A stretch of DNA of 64,000 nt, taken from the NCBI GenBank assembly GCA_031181145.1, contig JAPSLB010000010.1:1-64000 (forward strand). Direction: 5' to 3'. The position numbers and the translations under genes are program-made. Shown here one piece after another: positions 57,018-64,000 of the stretch (position 1 is the first letter of the stretch; each line of letters begins with the position of its first letter). The notes below the pieces were generated by a model, which was not told the origin of the DNA, did not search any database, and saw nothing but the letters and a program-made list of their open reading frames with translations. Source of the DNA: Microvirga sp. GTDB taxonomy: Bacteria; Pseudomonadota; Alphaproteobacteria; Rhizobiales; Beijerinckiaceae.

Positions 57018-60000
57018 TTATTCCGCTGCGAGCGCTGCCCGATGGCGGGCATGCTCCTCACCCGCCTGCTTGCTCCGCATGGTTTCCTTCGAGATGTAGG
57101 TATAGAACATCGGCACCACGAAGAGCGTGAAGATCGTGCCGATGGACATGCCCGACGCAATCACGAGACCCATGGAGAAGCGAGCCGCCGCACCCGCACC
57201 GCTGGCATAAAGCAGCGGGGCGACGCCAAGCACCATGGCCGCCGTGGTCATGAGAATCGGACGCAACCGGACACGAGCGGCTTCCTGAATCGCCTCGCGC
57301 TTGCTGACACCACGCTTCTCCTTCAGTTCGTTGGCGAACTCCACCATTAGAATGCCGTGCTTCGTGATCAGGCCCACCAGGGTGATCAGGCCGACCTGCG
57401 TGTAAATGTTGAGCGTAGCCAAACCGACGTTCAGGAAGATCATGGCGCCGAACAGGGAGAGCGGCACCGACATCATGATGATGAACGGATCGCGGAAGCT
57501 CTCGAACTGCGCCGCCAGCACCAGGTAGATCACGATGAGGGCAAGTCCGAAGGCGAGCAGAATGGAGCTTCCTTCCTGCACTTCAAGGCGCGATTGACCG
57601 GCATAGTCCTCGTAGAAGCCCTGCGGCATGACCTCCTGCGCGATGGAGCGCAGGGTGGCCAAGCCTTCCGACGTGGTCACGCCGGGTAGAGGCAGAGCCG
57701 AGATAGTGGCCGCGTTCAACTGATTGAATTGCTCGATGGTCGCTGGTGCGGCATCCGTTTCAATGCGCACCAGTGCGGAGAGCGGAACCATGGAGCCGTC
57801 CGACGCCCGCACATAGTACTGACCAAGAAGCTCCGGGTTCAGGCGGTCTGCCTGGCGGACCTGACTCACCACGTCATAGCTGCGGTTGTCCCTATCGAAT
57901 TTGGAGATCGGAGCGCCACCAACGAGCGCGCCGAGCGTGCTTCCGATCTGGCTCACCGGTACCCCGAGGGCGGCCGCCCGGTCGCGGTCCACGGTAATGC
58001 GTGCGCGAGGGGTCTCATAGGAGATCGAATTCTGCACGACGATGAACTTGCCTGACTTCTGCGCCCGCTGGCGCACCTGCTCACCGACCTCATAGGCCTG
58101 CGCCGGATCGCCGATAGTGCGCAGCACATACTGGATCGGCAGACCGCCACCTGCGCCCGGCAGGGACGGAGGCGCGAACACGAAGGCCTGGAGCCCTCCA
58201 TTCCCGTCCAGCAGGTTCTGGATCTCCTGCTTGGTCTCGGCTCCCTTCTTCTCGCGCTCGTTCCACGGCTTCAGCTTGAAACCGACGAAGCCGCCGCCGC
58301 CGCCGTCGATGCCGACGATCAGGAAGCTGGCGTCGATCTCGGGGATCGTCTCGGCAGCATTGACGAATTGCTGCGCGAAGGTCTGCGTGTAATCGGCCGT
58401 CGCATATTGCGGTGCATTGACGAGGCCGAGATAGGCGCCCTGATCCTCTTCCGGCGCAAGCTCGGCCGAGGTCTTCGAGAAGAGAAAGCCCGTGGTCGCG
58501 AGCAGCACCATCACGATGATGAGCGTGACAGGACGATAGTCCAACGAGCCCTTCAGACGCCGTGCGTACCAATTCTCAAGGCGCGTGAAAGTGCGATCCA
58601 CGAAACCGGCAAACCGACTTTGAGCGGCATGGGGCTTCAGGAGCTTCGATGACATCATGGGCGAGAGGGTGACCGCAATGATGCCCGAGATGATCACCGC
58701 GCCTGCGAGGGTGAACGCGAATTCGCGGAAGAGCGAACCGGTCAGGCCTTGCGTGAAGCCGATAGGCGCATACACAGCCGCCAGGGTGACGGTCATCGAC
58801 ACGATGGGCAGGAATATCTCCCTCATTCCCACGATGGCGGCATCGATCGGCTTCAATCCCTCCTCGATGTGGCGGTGTATGTTCTCCAAAACCACGATGG
58901 CGTCGTCCACCACGAGACCGATGGCGAGCACCATCGCCAGCAGGGTCAGGAGGTTGATCGAATACCCCAGCGCATAAAGGAAGAAGCACACGCCGATAAG
59001 CGAAAGCGGAATTGTCACGATGGGGATCAGGACCGAACGGAAGGAGCCCAGGAACAGCAGGATGACCACAACGACGATCAGCGCCGCCTCACCGATGGTC
59101 TTGAACACCTCCTCGATAGAGGCCGAGATAAAGTCCGACGCATCGTAGACGATCTGCACCGTCATGCCCTTGGGCAGGGTCGGGCGGATCTCCTCGATGG
59201 CTCTGGTGACTTCGTCCGCCACGGTGAGCGGGTTCGCGGAGGGCGTCGGCGTAACACCAATGAAGGTGCCCTCCTTGCCATTGAAGCTCACCTTCACGTC
59301 GGTGCTCTTCGGCCCCAGCTCCACATCCGCCACGTCGCGCAGACGGACGACCTGATCGCCGTTGGAGCGGATCGGCAGCGCGCCGAAAGTTTCCGGCGTC
59401 TGCAAAGTGGTCTGCATCTGCAGCGAATACGCGACGTACTCGTTTTGCGTCTTGCCCGGCGCCGCGAGGAAGTTGTTGGCGCCAATCGCCGACACCACGT
59501 CACCCGCCGTCACGCCGCGGGCGGCGAGACGCACGGGGTCGATCCACACACGCATGGCGAAATCACGCCCGCCGAGGATCTCCGCGTTACCGACGCCGTC
59601 GAGCGTCGCAAATCGCGGCTGCACCACGCGGGTCAGGAATTCCGATACCTGCTCGGGCGTCATCTCCGTGCTTGCGAAGGTGATGTACATGAGAGCGAAG
59701 GTCTGGCCCGTGCCCTTTACGATCACAGGATCCTCGGCCTCCTGCGGCAGCTGCGCGCGCACCTGCTGCACCTTGGCGGTGACCTCGGTCAGCGCGGCGT
59801 TCGGATCCGTGTTCAGGCGCATGCGCACGGAAACCGTACTCACGCCGAGACGGCTCTGGGTCGTCACGTAATCGACGCCTTCCGCGCTCGAGACGGATTT
59901 GGCGATGGGCGTGCTGATGAAGCCCTGGATCAGATCGGCGCTCGCGCCCGTGTAAGTCGTCGTGACGGTGATCGTGGTTTCCTCGACCTCAGGATACTGG

Positions 60001-60104
60001 CGCACCTGAAGGTTCATCAAACCCTGTGCACCGAGCAACAGGATCAGGAGGCTCACCACCATCGACAAGACGGGGCGGCGGATGAAAAGCTCTGTGAAAC
60101 TCAT
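57018..60104 (-). CDS. RND efflux transporter inner membrane pump (AcrB/MexB superfamily)
   Basis: 1028 aa, the usual size. N terminus MSFTELFIRRPVLSMVVSLL with the first helix. Proton relay Asp-Asp in LAIGLVVDDAIVVLENIHRH and Lys in LVGLITKHGILMVEFANE; GGRDFAMRVWIDPVRLAARG marks the porter domain. It exports drugs or other toxic compounds by proton motive force. It lies ten bases after the membrane fusion gene. No outer-membrane channel gene is adjacent. Confidence 0.96.
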   Translation of the reverse strand: MSFTELFIRRPVLSMVVSLLILLLGAQGLMNLQVRQYPEVEETTITVTTTYTGASADLIQGFISTPIAKSVSSAEGVDYVTTQSRLGVSTVSVRMRLNTDPNAALTEVTAKVQQVRAQLPQEAEDPVIVKGTGQTFALMYITFASTEMTPEQVSEFLTRVVQPRFATLDGVGNAEILGGRDFAMRVWIDPVRLAARGVTAGDVVSAIGANNFLAAPGKTQNEYVAYSLQMQTTLQTPETFGALPIRSNGDQVVRLRDVADVELGPKSTDVKVSFNGKEGTFIGVTPTPSANPLTVADEVTRAIEEIRPTLPKGMTVQIVYDASDFISASIEEVFKTIGEAALIVVVVILLFLGSFRSVLIPIVTIPLSLIGVCFFLYALGYSINLLTLLAMVLAIGLVVDDAIVVLENIHRHIEEGLKPIDAAIVGMREIFLPIVSMTVTLAAVYAPIGFTQGLTGSLFREFAFTLAGAVIISGIIAVTLSPMMSSKLLKPHAAQSRFAGFVDRTFTRLENWYARRLKGSLDYRPVTLIIVMVLLATTGFLFSKTSAELAPEEDQGAYLGLVNAPQYATADYTQTFAQQFVNAAETIPEIDASFLIVGIDGGGGGFVGFKLKPWNEREKKGAETKQEIQNLLDGNGGLQAFVFAPPSLPGAGGGLPIQYVLRTIGDPAQAYEVGEQVRQRAQKSGKFIVVQNSISYETPRARITVDRDRAAALGVPVSQIGSTLGALVGGAPISKFDRDNRSYDVVSQVRQADRLNPELLGQYYVRASDGSMVPLSALVRIETDAAPATIEQFNQLNAATISALPLPGVTTSEGLATLRSIAQEVMPQGFYEDYAGQSRLEVQEGSSILLAFGLALIVIYLVLAAQFESFRDPFIIMMSVPLSLFGAMIFLNVGLATLNIYTQVGLITLVGLITKHGILMVEFANELKEKRGVSKREAIQEAARVRLRPILMTTAAMVLGVAPLLYASGAGAAARFSMGLVIASGMSIGTIFTLFVVPMFYTYISKETMRSKQAGEEHARHRAALAAE

Positions 60105-60114
60105 GGCATTTTGC

Positions 60115-61248
60115 CTATTGGCCGTTCGCGAGCTTGCTCGCGTCGAGCTTCGTCACATCAATGGTGTTGTCGATCTTGACCGTCGCACCAGCCTGCAGCT
60201 TGTTCTGCCCCGAGGCGACGACCTGCTGGCCGGGCGAGATGCCGGAAAGAATCTCGAAAACACCGCCGCGGCGACGGCCGGTCTTCACGAAGACTTGGTG
60301 TGCCACTTGAACTTGGCTGCCTGCGCGCTCTTCCTGCTCGATCGTGTACACGTAGTCGCCATAGAGGCTGGTGGTAACCGCCGTCTGTGGCACGGTGATG
60401 ACGTTGGGCTCCTCAGGCAGGATCACCTCCACGTGGAGGAACTGGCCGGGCAGGATCGCGCTGTCCTTGTTGTCCTCGACCACTGCCTGAACGGCCACGA
60501 GTCGGGTCTTCGGATCAACGCGTGGATCCTTGCCGATAATATGGCCCTTGAAGGGGAGATCCCCTTCACTCACCCCGACGCGCACCTCCTGGCCGAGCTT
60601 GACGTGCGCCGCCATCTGCTCAGGCACCGTGAAATCTACCTTCATGGACGACAGATCCTGGAAACTCGCCACGACCGTGCCGGGCTGGATGTATTGACCC
60701 ACATCGATCTGCGGGATCCCGATAACGCCGGAGAACGGCGCCTTCAGGGCCTTCTGATCGATCACGGCCTTCACCCGCGCTTCCTGAGCGCGGGACGTAG
60801 CCAGCTGAGCTTGGTTCTGCTCTAATGTCGCCTCGGCGGTAATACCACGGGAGGCCAGCTGCCGCGAGCGCTCGAAATTGGCCTCGGCGAGCTTCACCTG
60901 CGCCTGAACACTTGCGAGGTCCGCCCGATCGACCTCGTCATCAAGCTGAACCAACACGGTGCCCTCCTTGATACTCTGGTTGGACTTGAAGTTGATGTCC
61001 TTGACCACGCCGCCGACCTGCACGGCGAGTTCAACGCCGTTGGCGGCCTTGGCAGTACCAATGGCGCTGATGCTGGGGGTCCAGGTCTTCGCCTCGACCT
61101 TGACGGAGGTCACGGTCTGCGGCGGCTGCTGCATGTTGGCGAAGAACTGAGTGATCATCTTGTCCCGGAATAGGTTGAATCCCACCAATCCGGCACAGAG
61201 CAAGATCGCGAAGATAAAGACGAGGCTGACGATAATGCGCCGTTTCAT
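60115..61248 (-). CDS. RND efflux membrane fusion protein
   Basis: 377 aa. N-terminal membrane anchor (VSLVFIFAILLCAGLVGFNL). Lipoyl halves around ELAVQVGGVVKDINFKSNQS and LKAPFSGVIGIPQIDVGQYI flank an alpha-helical hairpin; beta-barrel region MKVDFTVPEQMAAHVKLGQE. It links the RND pump to an outer-membrane channel. First gene of the pump operon, divergent from tetR with an operator-like palindrome in between. Confidence 0.95.
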   Translation of the reverse strand: MKRRIIVSLVFIFAILLCAGLVGFNLFRDKMITQFFANMQQPPQTVTSVKVEAKTWTPSISAIGTAKAANGVELAVQVGGVVKDINFKSNQSIKEGTVLVQLDDEVDRADLASVQAQVKLAEANFERSRQLASRGITAEATLEQNQAQLATSRAQEARVKAVIDQKALKAPFSGVIGIPQIDVGQYIQPGTVVASFQDLSSMKVDFTVPEQMAAHVKLGQEVRVGVSEGDLPFKGHIIGKDPRVDPKTRLVAVQAVVEDNKDSAILPGQFLHVEVILPEEPNVITVPQTAVTTSLYGDYVYTIEQEERAGSQVQVAHQVFVKTGRRRGGVFEILSGISPGQQVVASGQNKLQAGATVKIDNTIDVTKLDASKLANGQ

Positions 61249-61358
61249 GGGGCTTCTTCCAGGAGTTACACACCCGTTAGGCGGGTTACAGACTGAATGT
61301 GGAGGTGCGGCATTAGCTCAACTTGCCCTTGACGCCAATGCTGCGGCAGCATTTATAT

Positions 61359-61372
61359 ACCGACCGGACGGT
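61359..61372. promoter_or_regulatory. TetR-type operator between the pump and regulator genes
   Basis: ACCGACCGGACGGT, palindromic at 12 of 14 positions around a central CCGG, in the 143-base divergent gap, 19 bases before the tetR start. AT-rich flanks (TAT and TTA) resemble other TetR pump operators. Confidence 0.7.
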
Positions 61373-61391
61373 TTAGTTGCAAGAGTAGCGA

Positions 61392-61961
61392 ATGTTGGAG
61401 AATGCCCGAGGCCGCAAGAGTTCCCGCGAGAAGATTCTCGATGCGGCCGCGGAGCTTGTTGCAGACATTGGAGCCGGGCGACTGACGCTTGAAGCAGTGG
61501 CCGAGAGGGCCGGCCTCAGCAAGGGCGGACTCCTCTATAATTTTCCGACCAAGGATGCGCTGCTGCAAGCGATGATCCAGCGCATGATCGACCAGGTCTC
61601 CGAGTCCAAGGAGGCGCTGCGAGCTCAGATGGAACCGGGCCCCAATCTCGAGGCGCGCGTGGCCACGACGAGCCTGCTGAACATGTGCTGTGGCGGGAAG
61701 ATGCAGGAGATCGCGACGGGCATGATGGCGGCAGCGGCCGAAAACCCGCGCCTGCTCGATCCTGTTCGGCAGGTAATCGCCGCAACAGTGAAACAGATCG
61801 AAACCAGCTCGGACGATGTCGAGGCTGCGCTCCTCGGCTGGCTTGCCGTCGAAGGCCTAAGCAACCTCGAGATGCATAACCTCAGCCCCTTTTCTGATCA
61901 GGATCGGGAGCGGATCGTCGGCATGATCAACCGCCTGCTCACCAAGGGCATCGCGCCTTAG
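61392..61961 (+). CDS. TetR family transcriptional regulator
   Basis: 189 aa. HTH at residues about 10-60 (SREKILDAAAELVADIGAGR, then LTLEAVAERAGLSKGGLLYN). The ligand domain contains paired cysteines (MCCGG) and a helical C terminus. It likely represses the divergent RND pump and itself until a substrate binds. The end runs into a short segment with weak similarity to the palindromic repeats. Confidence 0.92.
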   Translation: MLENARGRKSSREKILDAAAELVADIGAGRLTLEAVAERAGLSKGGLLYNFPTKDALLQAMIQRMIDQVSESKEALRAQMEPGPNLEARVATTSLLNMCCGGKMQEIATGMMAAAAENPRLLDPVRQVIAATVKQIETSSDDVEAALLGWLAVEGLSNLEMHNLSPFSDQDRERIVGMINRLLTKGIAP

Positions 61962-62017
61962 CCCAGCGTGCGGAAGAGCGGCCTTGGAACGCGGACGCCG
62001 CTCGCGGCTTCGAGACC

Positions 62018-63190
62018 CTAGGCCATCCAGGATGGATCGTTAAGCACCTCATCCGTGTGTTCGCCCAGACGTGGCGAGGGGCGCGCAGCCGCCATCGGTT
62101 CGCCGTTCATGACGATGGGCGAGCGCACGGATGGAATCGCGCCGCCTTTCGCAAGGGGCGAGGGCAGATCGATTCTCATGCCACGCGCGATCACCTGAGG
62201 ATCGGCGAACACATCCGCCACCGTGTTGATAGGGCCTGCTGGTACGCCTTGCTTCTCGAGCGCTGAGAGCAAGGCCTCCCGCGTGGTCCGAAGCGTGAGC
62301 CTGGTCAGGATCGGCACGAGGTCGGTGCGATTCCGCACTCGGCCTGCATTGGTGGCAAACCGCTCGTCCTGCGCGAGTTCGGGCTGCCCCAGAACGGCGG
62401 CGAAGCGGGAGAATTGTCCGTCATTGCCCACCGCCACGATGATATGGCCGTCAGAGACCGGGAAGACTTGGTAGGGCACGATATTGGGATGCGCATTGCC
62501 CATACGCCGCGGTGACTTGCCGGAAGCCAAATAATTCATGGCCTGGTTGGCAAGCACGCTCGTCTGCACGTCGAGGAGCGCCATGTCGAGATGCGCTCCC
62601 TCCCCTGTCTGGTCGCGACGGCGGAGAGCCGCCAGGATTCCGACTACAGAATAGACGCCAGTGAAGATATCCACATAGGCCACACCGATCTTCTGCGGCT
62701 CCCCTTCGGGGTCGCCGGTCAGATCCATGATGCCGCCGAGTCCCTGGACCATGAAGTCGTAGCCCGCGCGCGAGGCATAAGGACCATTCTGGCCGAAGCC
62801 GGTGATGGAGCAATAGACGAGGCGTGGATTGACCGCTTTCAGGCTCTCGTAATCGAGCCCGTACTTCTTGAGCCCGCCGACCTTGAAGTTCTCGATCACC
62901 ACGTCTGCATGGGCCGCGAGCTTGCGCACCAGCGCCTGACCTTCGGCACTCTCGAAATCGACCGCGATGGAACGCTTGCCGCGATTGCAGGAATGAAAAT
63001 AGGCGGCCGACAGATCGCCGCCGTCAGCGGCTTCCACGAAAGGAGGCCCCCAGCCGCGCGTGTCGTCGCCCGCTCCGGGGCGCTCCACCTTCACCACGTC
63101 GGCACCGAGATCGGCCAGCATCTGTCCGACCCACGGGCCGGCGAGGATGCGGGCGAGTTCGAGTACCTTGAGACCTGCGAGCGGTTTCAT
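62018..63190 (-). CDS. CaiB/BaiF (class III) CoA-transferase
   Basis: 390 aa. Signatures: LKVLELARILAGPWVGQMLA, LGADVVKVERPGAGDDTRGW, then VDFESAEGQALVRKLAAHAD, VVIENFKVGG and FGQNGPYASRAGYDFMVQGL. The Asp in GGIMDLTGDP, the usual catalytic aspartate region, is present. Members move CoA between carboxylic acids; the substrate is unknown. The DapB-like gene ends six bases upstream, so both are probably in one operon. Confidence 0.93.
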   Translation of the reverse strand: MKPLAGLKVLELARILAGPWVGQMLADLGADVVKVERPGAGDDTRGWGPPFVEAADGGDLSAAYFHSCNRGKRSIAVDFESAEGQALVRKLAAHADVVIENFKVGGLKKYGLDYESLKAVNPRLVYCSITGFGQNGPYASRAGYDFMVQGLGGIMDLTGDPEGEPQKIGVAYVDIFTGVYSVVGILAALRRRDQTGEGAHLDMALLDVQTSVLANQAMNYLASGKSPRRMGNAHPNIVPYQVFPVSDGHIIVAVGNDGQFSRFAAVLGQPELAQDERFATNAGRVRNRTDLVPILTRLTLRTTREALLSALEKQGVPAGPINTVADVFADPQVIARGMRIDLPSPLAKGGAIPSVRSPIVMNGEPMAAARPSPRLGEHTDEVLNDPSWMA

Positions 63191-63196
63191 GAACGA

Positions 63197-64000
63197 TCAA
63201 TCCATTGCAGCATCGAGGCCGCGCTTCAATCCGATGAAGGAAGAGACACGGCGCGCAGCCAGAAGGGTGCCGGCGACGTAAGGAGCGGCCGAAGATCCCG
63301 CGTCGTGACGGATCACGAGGCGCTCATTGTCCGCGCCGAACACCGCCTCGCAGGACAACACGAAGGACGGCATACGCAGCGAATGAACCTGGACCGGCTG
63401 CCGCGCGCCAAGAGTGCCGCCGCGTGTCTCGCGCACGCCGGTGAGTTCATCGACCGGCTTCGAGGTCGCGGGCTGGCGCACCTCGCTGAGGAGCTCGGCG
63501 AGTTCCCGCGCCGTGCCGGAGGGTGTATCGGGCTTCTTCGCCGAAGCGTAATCGATGACCTCCACATCCGGCACATAGCGCGCGGCTTCCAGCGCGAATC
63601 GGCGCAGGAGCGTCGCCGTGATCGAGAAGTTGCCAGCCGCCAGCACGCCCCGCGCAGCCCCGAGCGCGACCTTGTCGATCTCCGCATAATCCTCGGCGGA
63701 GAGCCCCGACGTGCCGATCACCACCGAGCGCCCCTGGGCCAATGCGGTGAGGGCATGCGCCTTGACGGCACCCGGCTTGGTGTAGTCGATCACCACGTCG
63801 GAGGGTGCCTTCAAGGCTTCTTCGAGGGTTTCGCTGATTGTGACGCCGAGGCGGGGAAGCCCCGCCGCCTCGCCTGCGTCCTGGCCCGCCGCGCTGCGGC
63901 TGACGGCGCCGACGAGCTCCAGATCGTCGGAGGAGGCGATCGCCGCGACCAGGGCCTTGCCGACCCATCCCGTCGACCCGGCCAGGGTGATCCGAAGAGG
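63197..64000 (-). CDS. DapB-like reductase without the catalytic histidines (5' end outside)
   Basis: About 267 residues; only the first few codons are missing. Rossmann start LRITLAGSTGWVGKAL, then IDYTKPGAV, GTSGLSAEDYAEI and the SGTA loop in KKPDTPSGTAREL. In 4-hydroxy-tetrahydrodipicolinate reductase this loop is preceded by an E-x-H-H-x-x-K motif; here the segment reads VEVIDYASAKK, so the His-His acid-base pair is absent while Lys and the P-S-G-T-A loop remain. Other DapB parts (FVLSCEAVFGADNERLVIRH) are close to normal. It may be a second, altered DapB with another substrate. It is followed by the CoA-transferase gene. Confidence 0.85.
   Translation of the reverse strand, partial: PLRITLAGSTGWVGKALVAAIASSDDLELVGAVSRSAAGQDAGEAAGLPRLGVTISETLEEALKAPSDVVIDYTKPGAVKAHALTALAQGRSVVIGTSGLSAEDYAEIDKVALGAARGVLAAGNFSITATLLRRFALEAARYVPDVEVIDYASAKKPDTPSGTARELAELLSEVRQPATSKPVDELTGVRETRGGTLGARQPVQVHSLRMPSFVLSCEAVFGADNERLVIRHDAGSSAAPYVAGTLLAARRVSSFIGLKRGLDAAMD

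Noticed and set aside
58749-60179. A 476-codon open frame opposite the RND pump gene
   Set aside because: It is an antisense frame rich in His, Arg and Gln with no motif; the RND gene is unambiguous.

Overview
The window is GC-rich, densely packed alphaproteobacterial chromosome. The gene content suggests Hyphomicrobiales, probably the Methylobacterium/Microvirga neighbourhood: an Obg-ProB and ProA-NadD-RsfS-RlmH-EnvC-CtpA-RppH housekeeping run, a DUF1236 protein, EcfG-type stress promoters, an alphaproteobacterial sRNA candidate with a TTTCCTCCCT core, and Fur-family regulators. This placement is inferred from protein character and gene order, not from a search. There are two tRNA genes, no rRNA, and no insertion sequence, prophage or CRISPR array that I can see.

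Layout. 1-6.9 kb: the end of a PagL-like lipid A deacylase gene, a PduO-type cobalamin adenosyltransferase, a rhomboid protease, etfB-etfA with a 3-hydroxybutyryl-CoA dehydrogenase, an HNH nuclease, and a YqaA-like/DsbB pair. 7-10 kb: tRNA-Leu(CAA), an RTX calcium-binding protein, a 60-aa orphan, a Ser/Gly/Thr-rich DUF1236 protein behind a consensus EcfG promoter, and paired perfect palindromes. 10-21 kb: a long minus-strand core block (rppH, ctpA, envC, rlmH, rsfS, nadD, proA, proB, obgE, a GNAT gene, rpmA, rplU) interrupted by one opposite-strand DUF72 gene wedged exactly between proB and proA. 21-24.5 kb: tRNA-Ser(CGA), then an RsbQ-like alpha/beta hydrolase in an operon with a PAS-histidine kinase-receiver protein. 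24.6-34.2 kb: a stress and storage region with a DegP/HtrA protease, an S1-type protease, a glycogen-debranching-like enzyme with a GT4 glycosyltransferase, a ribosome-hibernation (S30AE) protein, a 47-aa ORF and an FtsH-type protease.

34.5-43.4 kb: a LysR-HTH/TrpD2-like fusion translationally coupled to an EamA transporter, then a complete ferric-siderophore uptake locus on the opposite strand (TonB receptor, siderophore-interacting reductase, binding protein, two permeases, ATPase). 43.6-48.3 kb: an ABC-F ATPase, phosphoglucomutase, a VOC protein, a well-bounded sRNA candidate and a small membrane protein. 48.3-55.6 kb: a LacI regulator divergent from a sugar ABC transporter, sugar isomerase/epimerase and Gfo/Idh dehydrogenase operon, with a 16-bp perfect palindrome as likely operator. 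55.7-56.8 kb: two tandem Fur-family regulators, the second without the usual metal-site cysteines. 57-62 kb: an RND efflux pump with a divergent TetR regulator. 62-64 kb: a CaiB/BaiF CoA-transferase and an atypical DapB-like reductase running off the window.

The most noteworthy items are the RsbQ-like hydrolase/PAS hybrid kinase module with an EcfG-like promoter, the LysR-HTH/TrpD2 fusion, the 90-nt sRNA with visible promoter and terminator, the DUF72 gene nested between proB and proA, and the degenerate Fur-like regulator next to a Zur-like one.
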